Part shown: positions 6,988-9,343 of the stretch, piece by piece
Numbering within the stretch: the stretch's first letter is position 1
How the letters are laid out: every line of letters begins with the position of its first letter
Assembly (NCBI GenBank): GCA_015492875.1
Contig: WGEI01000358.1
Span: 1 to 9,343, forward strand
From: Anaerolineae bacterium
GTDB taxonomy: Bacteria > Chloroflexota > Anaerolineae > Aggregatilineales > Phototrophicaceae
Length of the DNA stretch: 9,343 bases
Direction: 5' to 3'
The notes under the pieces: generated by a model
Database searches by the model: none
Seen by the model: the letters and a program-made list of their open reading frames with translations, nothing else
What the model was told of the DNA's origin: nothing
Translations under genes and position numbers: made by a program

Positions 6988-7782
6988 TCACGGCCAATTA
7001 ACTTGATAACGCATCCGCCTGACGATGGTTTGCGACGATGAGATGCTAATGATATTGTACCCCGCTATGCTATCGACATCCTTAACAGTTTCAATCTGGT
7101 CTGGGTCGGCACGGAATTGACACCATGAACTAGGCACGCTGTAATAGCGAACACCATCTTGTTCAATTTCAAAATCCTGATGGATATGACCATGAAAAAC
7201 ACCGCATAAACGACGGGCGGCGTGGCGCAATATGGCATGAACATCTGCCCCATTGGTCGTGCTCATAAAGTCATCTAACCACGGCACACCTGTGGGCAAA
7301 ATGTTGTGATGCACCGCCACCACAAGCGGGCGGTCATCTTCCGCTGTACAGATAGCCTCTAGCCAAGCCAATTGCACATCATCAACATAGCCGCGTGGTG
7401 GTTCTGCACCGCCGTTACTATCGAGGAAGACGAACTGAACGCCCTGATAGTCAAATGCCTTGTAATACATGGGGCGAACAGCCGACAGCGGCAGGCCGAG
7501 CAAATCGCGCTGGAAGGCCGTTTTGTGGTCATGATTGCCGGGTAGGTAGTGAATGGGCGCAGATAGCGGGGCGAAGACATCATGCGCTGTCGCATACAAT
7601 TCGGGGATGGGGTCAACGATGACATCGCCCGTATGCAAGATAAAATTCGGCTGAAATGGGAGCATCCGCAAACGCTCTACGAGTACCTGCGCGCCATGTA
7701 ATGCTGGGTAGTCACCATATTGGCCGCAATAGGTCGGGTCGCTATGAATGTGGGTGTCACTGATATGAACGAAGTGTAGCAT
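6988..7782 (-). CDS. CpdA-like metallophosphoesterase (3',5'-cyclic-nucleotide phosphodiesterase family)
   Basis: The 264-residue protein carries all five metallophosphoesterase blocks in order: SDTHIH (8-13; Asp9, His11), HTGDVIVD (50-57; Asp53), LPGNHDH (80-86; Asn83, His84), VAVHHN (155-160) and HGHIH (197-201). This dinuclear-metal pattern and its length fit class III cyclic nucleotide phosphodiesterases such as E. coli CpdA and mycobacterial Rv0805, which hydrolyse cAMP to AMP in the cytoplasm; other phosphodiester substrates are possible. The start at 7782 is chosen because the phosphoesterase fold begins at MLHFVHISDTH and GGAGG at 7792-7788 lies 5 nt upstream. The frame stays open to 8115, but that extension is antisense to the lipoprotein's Thr-Pro linker and reads as meaningless Val-Gly repeats. 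It is followed by the PD40 gene. Confidence 0.92.
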   Translation of the reverse strand: MLHFVHISDTHIHSDPTYCGQYGDYPALHGAQVLVERLRMLPFQPNFILHTGDVIVDPIPELYATAHDVFAPLSAPIHYLPGNHDHKTAFQRDLLGLPLSAVRPMYYKAFDYQGVQFVFLDSNGGAEPPRGYVDDVQLAWLEAICTAEDDRPLVVAVHHNILPTGVPWLDDFMSTTNGADVHAILRHAARRLCGVFHGHIHQDFEIEQDGVRYYSVPSSWCQFRADPDQIETVKDVDSIAGYNIISISSSQTIVRRMRYQVNWP

Positions 7783-7875
7783 GATAACCTCCATGTAAAG
7801 TGCATAGATTAACTTGAGCGTAACCAATTTGGGCAATGTAGGGCAAGCGCCGCTTTCGTAAATGCGCACTCGCGC

Positions 7876-7881
7876 TATAAT
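7876..7881 (+). promoter_or_regulatory. -10 box of the lipoprotein gene, leaderless placement
   Basis: TATAAT in the context GCGCTATAATGG ends 7 nt before the ATG at 7889. This is the usual distance from a -10 box to the transcription start, so the mRNA would begin at or beside the start codon without a ribosome-binding site. A weak -35 candidate, TTTCGT, lies at 7854-7859 with a 16-bp spacer. Confidence 0.6.
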
Positions 7882-7888
7882 GGACGGC

Positions 7889-8809
7889 ATGAAACGATTA
7901 CTATTATGCTTAATCACGCTCTTATCCGCCGCATGTAGCGGTACACAAAATGAAAATTTGCCGACAGTAGCCCAATTACCGACGGCGACATTTACGGCTA
8001 CGCAAGTGGCGGCGCGCCCCACATTGCCGCCAACGTGGACGCCCACAGCCACGCCAACAGTCACGCCTAGCCTGACCATTACGCCAACACCAACGGTAAC
8101 GCCCAGCCTGACCATTACGCCAACGCCAACTTATACCCCAACGCCAGGCCCAACGGTGACACCACAACCGCGCGCGGTAGTCTCGTTGCTAGAACTGGCG
8201 TTGCAGGCGACTGTTTTGCCACCAGACTTCTTTGGCAATGGCGCAGCACCGCCACCGCCTACACTAAGTGGCAACGTCCCAACGACACCAGCCGCCAGCG
8301 TGCCAACAACCAACTGTAGCATATTACCTGCGGGCGGATTCGGCATTATTTTCGCCGGGGATACTGCCCTGCAAGCCTTACTGGGCTGTCCAACGGGCAA
8401 CCCACCCGTGACAACCACGATGTCTGCCGCATACCAGCTCTTTGAACGCGGCACAATGCTATGGTTGCAGGGGCCGCCAAGCATGATTTATGTGCTCTAT
8501 CAAGATGGCACGTTGCAGCGTTACCCTGACACCTATGACGCCAATAGTGATCCCGTCAGCAGCGGGCAACCGCCCCCACCGGGTAAGTTTGAGCCAGTGC
8601 GGGGCTTTGGGAAAGTTTGGCGCACTTATGACATTGTGCGCTCGCAAATTGGTTGGGGCATCGTGCAGGAAATTGGCGGCACAGCTACGGTACAGGCCTT
8701 CGCCAATGGCTATATGGTCTATATGGACGTGCGGGGCGATACGGTCATTCTCATTTTGCCATCTGGCGGGGATACGGGTTCATGGCGTAGTGTACCACAG
8801 CGCTTCTGA
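7889..8809 (+). CDS. Surface lipoprotein with Thr-Pro linker and two LGFP-like repeats
   Basis: Starting at 7889 the protein has 306 residues. MKRLLLCLITLLSAAC is a lipoprotein signal peptide with lipidated Cys16 (lipobox LSAAC, slightly off consensus). An upstream in-frame ATG at 7862 would put nine charged residues before the signal peptide and lies upstream of the -10 box, so I reject it. Residues 30-95 are a Thr/Pro/Val linker, containing two copies of TPSLTITPTPT. From about 145 to 306 is a folded domain with an internal repeat: LLGCP then QLFERGTMLW and MIYVLYQDG (164-207), and QIGWG then QAFANGYMVY and TVILILPSGG (253-294). The shared pattern LG[CW], QxFxxGxM and a following strand resembles LGFP repeats of cell-surface proteins; this is my inference. 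Function is unknown, and a surface role is likely. It is divergent from the CpdA-like gene across 106 bp. Confidence 0.85.
   Translation: MKRLLLCLITLLSAACSGTQNENLPTVAQLPTATFTATQVAARPTLPPTWTPTATPTVTPSLTITPTPTVTPSLTITPTPTYTPTPGPTVTPQPRAVVSLLELALQATVLPPDFFGNGAAPPPPTLSGNVPTTPAASVPTTNCSILPAGGFGIIFAGDTALQALLGCPTGNPPVTTTMSAAYQLFERGTMLWLQGPPSMIYVLYQDGTLQRYPDTYDANSDPVSSGQPPPPGKFEPVRGFGKVWRTYDIVRSQIGWGIVQEIGGTATVQAFANGYMVYMDVRGDTVILILPSGGDTGSWRSVPQRF
8063..8134 (+). repeat. 36-bp tandem repeat (two copies) in the Thr-Pro linker
   Basis: The unit at 8063-8098 is repeated at 8099-8134. The first 32 bases match at 30 positions and only the last four differ. Each unit is exactly 12 codons (TPSLTITPTPTV), so copy-number change would keep the reading frame and only alter linker length. 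The near identity, including synonymous sites, suggests a recent duplication. Confidence 0.85.
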
Positions 8810-8851
8810 TATATAGTGCCACTGCAATAAGTGACATTTTTCACTATATAT
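8809..8851. repeat. Perfect 10-bp inverted repeat between the lipoprotein gene and nhaA
   Basis: ATATATAGTG at 8809-8818 is matched by its exact reverse complement CACTATATAT at 8842-8851, separated by 23 nt. The first arm starts at the last base of the lipoprotein stop codon, and the second ends 19 bp before the nhaA -10 box, in the -35 zone. It could be an operator, or a hairpin competing with the smaller terminator-like stem nested inside it. Confidence 0.7.
8815..8841 (+). terminator. Candidate intrinsic terminator of the lipoprotein gene
   Basis: AGTG-C-CACT (8815-8823) can fold on AGTG-A-CATT (8830-8838) around the loop GCAATA: eight base pairs, one of them G-U, with one C/A mismatch. 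It runs straight into TTTTT at 8837-8841. The stem is short and AT-rich, so termination may be inefficient. Confidence 0.4.
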
Positions 8852-8870
8852 TATCGGGGTGCTTGTGTAC

Positions 8871-8876
8871 TATAAT
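8871..8876 (+). promoter_or_regulatory. -10 box of nhaA
   Basis: A perfect TATAAT in the context GTACTATAATCG lies 36 bp before the GTG start. It predicts a leader of about 30 nt that carries GGAGAGG at 8901-8907, ending 5 nt before the start codon. No clear -35 hexamer is present; that position is occupied by the right arm of the inverted repeat. Confidence 0.6.
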
Positions 8877-8912
8877 CGCCTGCTCGTGAGAAACTAGTGA
8901 GGAGAGGCGATT

Positions 8913-9343
8913 GTGGCCGCTAATTCTATCACCAAAGCACAACAGACCGTCCGCCCAAAGCGGGCAGAACAGCTCTTGGTCACAATAGAGAAATTCATCC
9001 GCTCGCAGGTGGTGAGCAGTATCTTTTTAGTGCTGGCCGCCGTTATCGCCATCATATGGGCAAATTCTAGCGCAGCAGAAGGCTATTTCGCCTTATGGAA
9101 AACGCCGACGCTCATTCAAATTGGCAATTTACGCCTTGAGTACACGCTGCATGAATGGGTTAACGATGGGTTGATGGTGCTGTTCTTCCTGCTAGTGGGG
9201 CTAGAGATTAAGCGCGAGATACTAGTCGGCGAGCTATCATCGTTCAAGCAAGCCGCCTTACCGATTTTTGCGGCGCTGGGCGGGATGATTTTCCCGGCGA
9301 TTATCTTCTCCATTTTCAACCACAATACTGAAGCAGCCTCTGG
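8913..9343 (+). CDS. nhaA: Na+/H+ antiporter NhaA, N-terminal part (cut by window end)
   Basis: The frame begins with GTG at 8913; an in-frame TGA at 8898-8900 rules out an earlier start, and GGAGAGG at 8901-8907 serves as ribosome-binding site. The visible 143 residues have a polar N-terminal tail of about 30 residues, a first membrane helix (about 34-50), and the family signature WVNDGLMVLFFLLVGLEIKRE (82-102), then ALPIFAALGGMIFPA (115-129). In E. coli NhaA the matching LEVKRE segment holds the pH-sensing Glu78, Arg81 and Glu82; here these are Glu98, Arg101 and Glu102. NhaA exports Na+ (and Li+) in exchange for protons at the cytoplasmic membrane, for sodium and pH homeostasis. The transport-site aspartates of TM V lie beyond the window. 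The gene has its own promoter. Confidence 0.95.
   Translation, partial: MAANSITKAQQTVRPKRAEQLLVTIEKFIRSQVVSSIFLVLAAVIAIIWANSSAAEGYFALWKTPTLIQIGNLRLEYTLHEWVNDGLMVLFFLLVGLEIKREILVGELSSFKQAALPIFAALGGMIFPAIIFSIFNHNTEAAS

Noticed and set aside
7783..8115. Minus-strand N-terminal extension of the CpdA-like frame, rich in VGVTVGV
   Set aside because: It is the complement of the Thr-Pro linker codons (ACG/ACC reading as CGT/GGT), lies antisense to a clear lipoprotein, and precedes a normal start with a good ribosome-binding site at 7782.
8876..8910. Inverted repeat TCGCCT/AGGCGA that could hide the nhaA ribosome-binding site
   Set aside because: The predicted transcription start is near 8883, so the left arm (8876-8881) would lie in the promoter and not in the mRNA; a leader hairpin could form only from an upstream transcript.
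1..9343. A defence, mobile-element or biosynthetic cluster
   Set aside because: No nuclease, transposase, integrase, reverse transcriptase, toxin-antitoxin pair, tRNA or direct-repeat boundary is visible, and the genes belong to unrelated housekeeping or envelope families.

Overview
The window looks like an ordinary chromosomal stretch of a mesophilic member of the Chloroflexota, probably Anaerolineae-like. The argument for this is inferential. It rests on a lipoprotein with a long Thr-Pro linker and LGFP-like repeats, a membrane-anchored WSPDG (PD40) propeller, a moderate GC content, compact mixed-strand gene packing and promoters reduced to a clear CTATAAT -10 element. There is no rRNA, tRNA, CRISPR array, transposase or phage gene, and no intergenic gap longer than about 110 bp.

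Layout from left to right. (1) Positions 1-1220, plus strand: the C-terminal part of a multi-pass membrane protein (possibly a GT39-type glycosyltransferase), followed 2 bp later by thpR, a 2H-family RNA 2',3'-cyclic phosphodiesterase. (2) Positions 1217-4033, minus strand: a REC-like/DUF309 protein and a GNAT acetyltransferase coupled by an ATGA overlap, then after 110 bp an enoyl-CoA hydratase overlapping by 16 bp a protein that looks like a metal-site-less metallophosphoesterase. Its stop codon interlocks with that of thpR in the tetranucleotide TTAG. (3) Positions 4104-6020, plus strand: an amylosucrase-type GH13 enzyme divergent from the DUF309 gene. (4) Positions 7782-6034, minus strand: a CpdA-like metallophosphodiesterase and a membrane-anchored six-bladed PD40 propeller, 6 bp apart. 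(5) Positions 7889-9343, plus strand: a lipoprotein gene that appears to be leaderless, an inverted repeat/terminator region, and the 5' part of nhaA (Na+/H+ antiporter), which starts with GTG and is cut by the window end.

The genes do not form one pathway. They fall into small transcription units with housekeeping or envelope roles: RNA end processing, acyl-CoA hydration, sucrose/alpha-glucan metabolism, cyclic nucleotide hydrolysis, surface proteins and sodium/pH homeostasis. I found no convincing new multi-gene system. The points most worth a second look are: an amylosucrase that keeps its whole active site except the near-invariant region II arginine, which is Trp (TGG, one transition from CGG); a phosphoesterase fold that has lost its metal ligands; a degenerate receiver domain fused to DUF309; paired LGFP-like repeats in the lipoprotein; -10 boxes placed so that two transcripts would begin at the start codon; and nested inverted repeats between the lipoprotein and nhaA.
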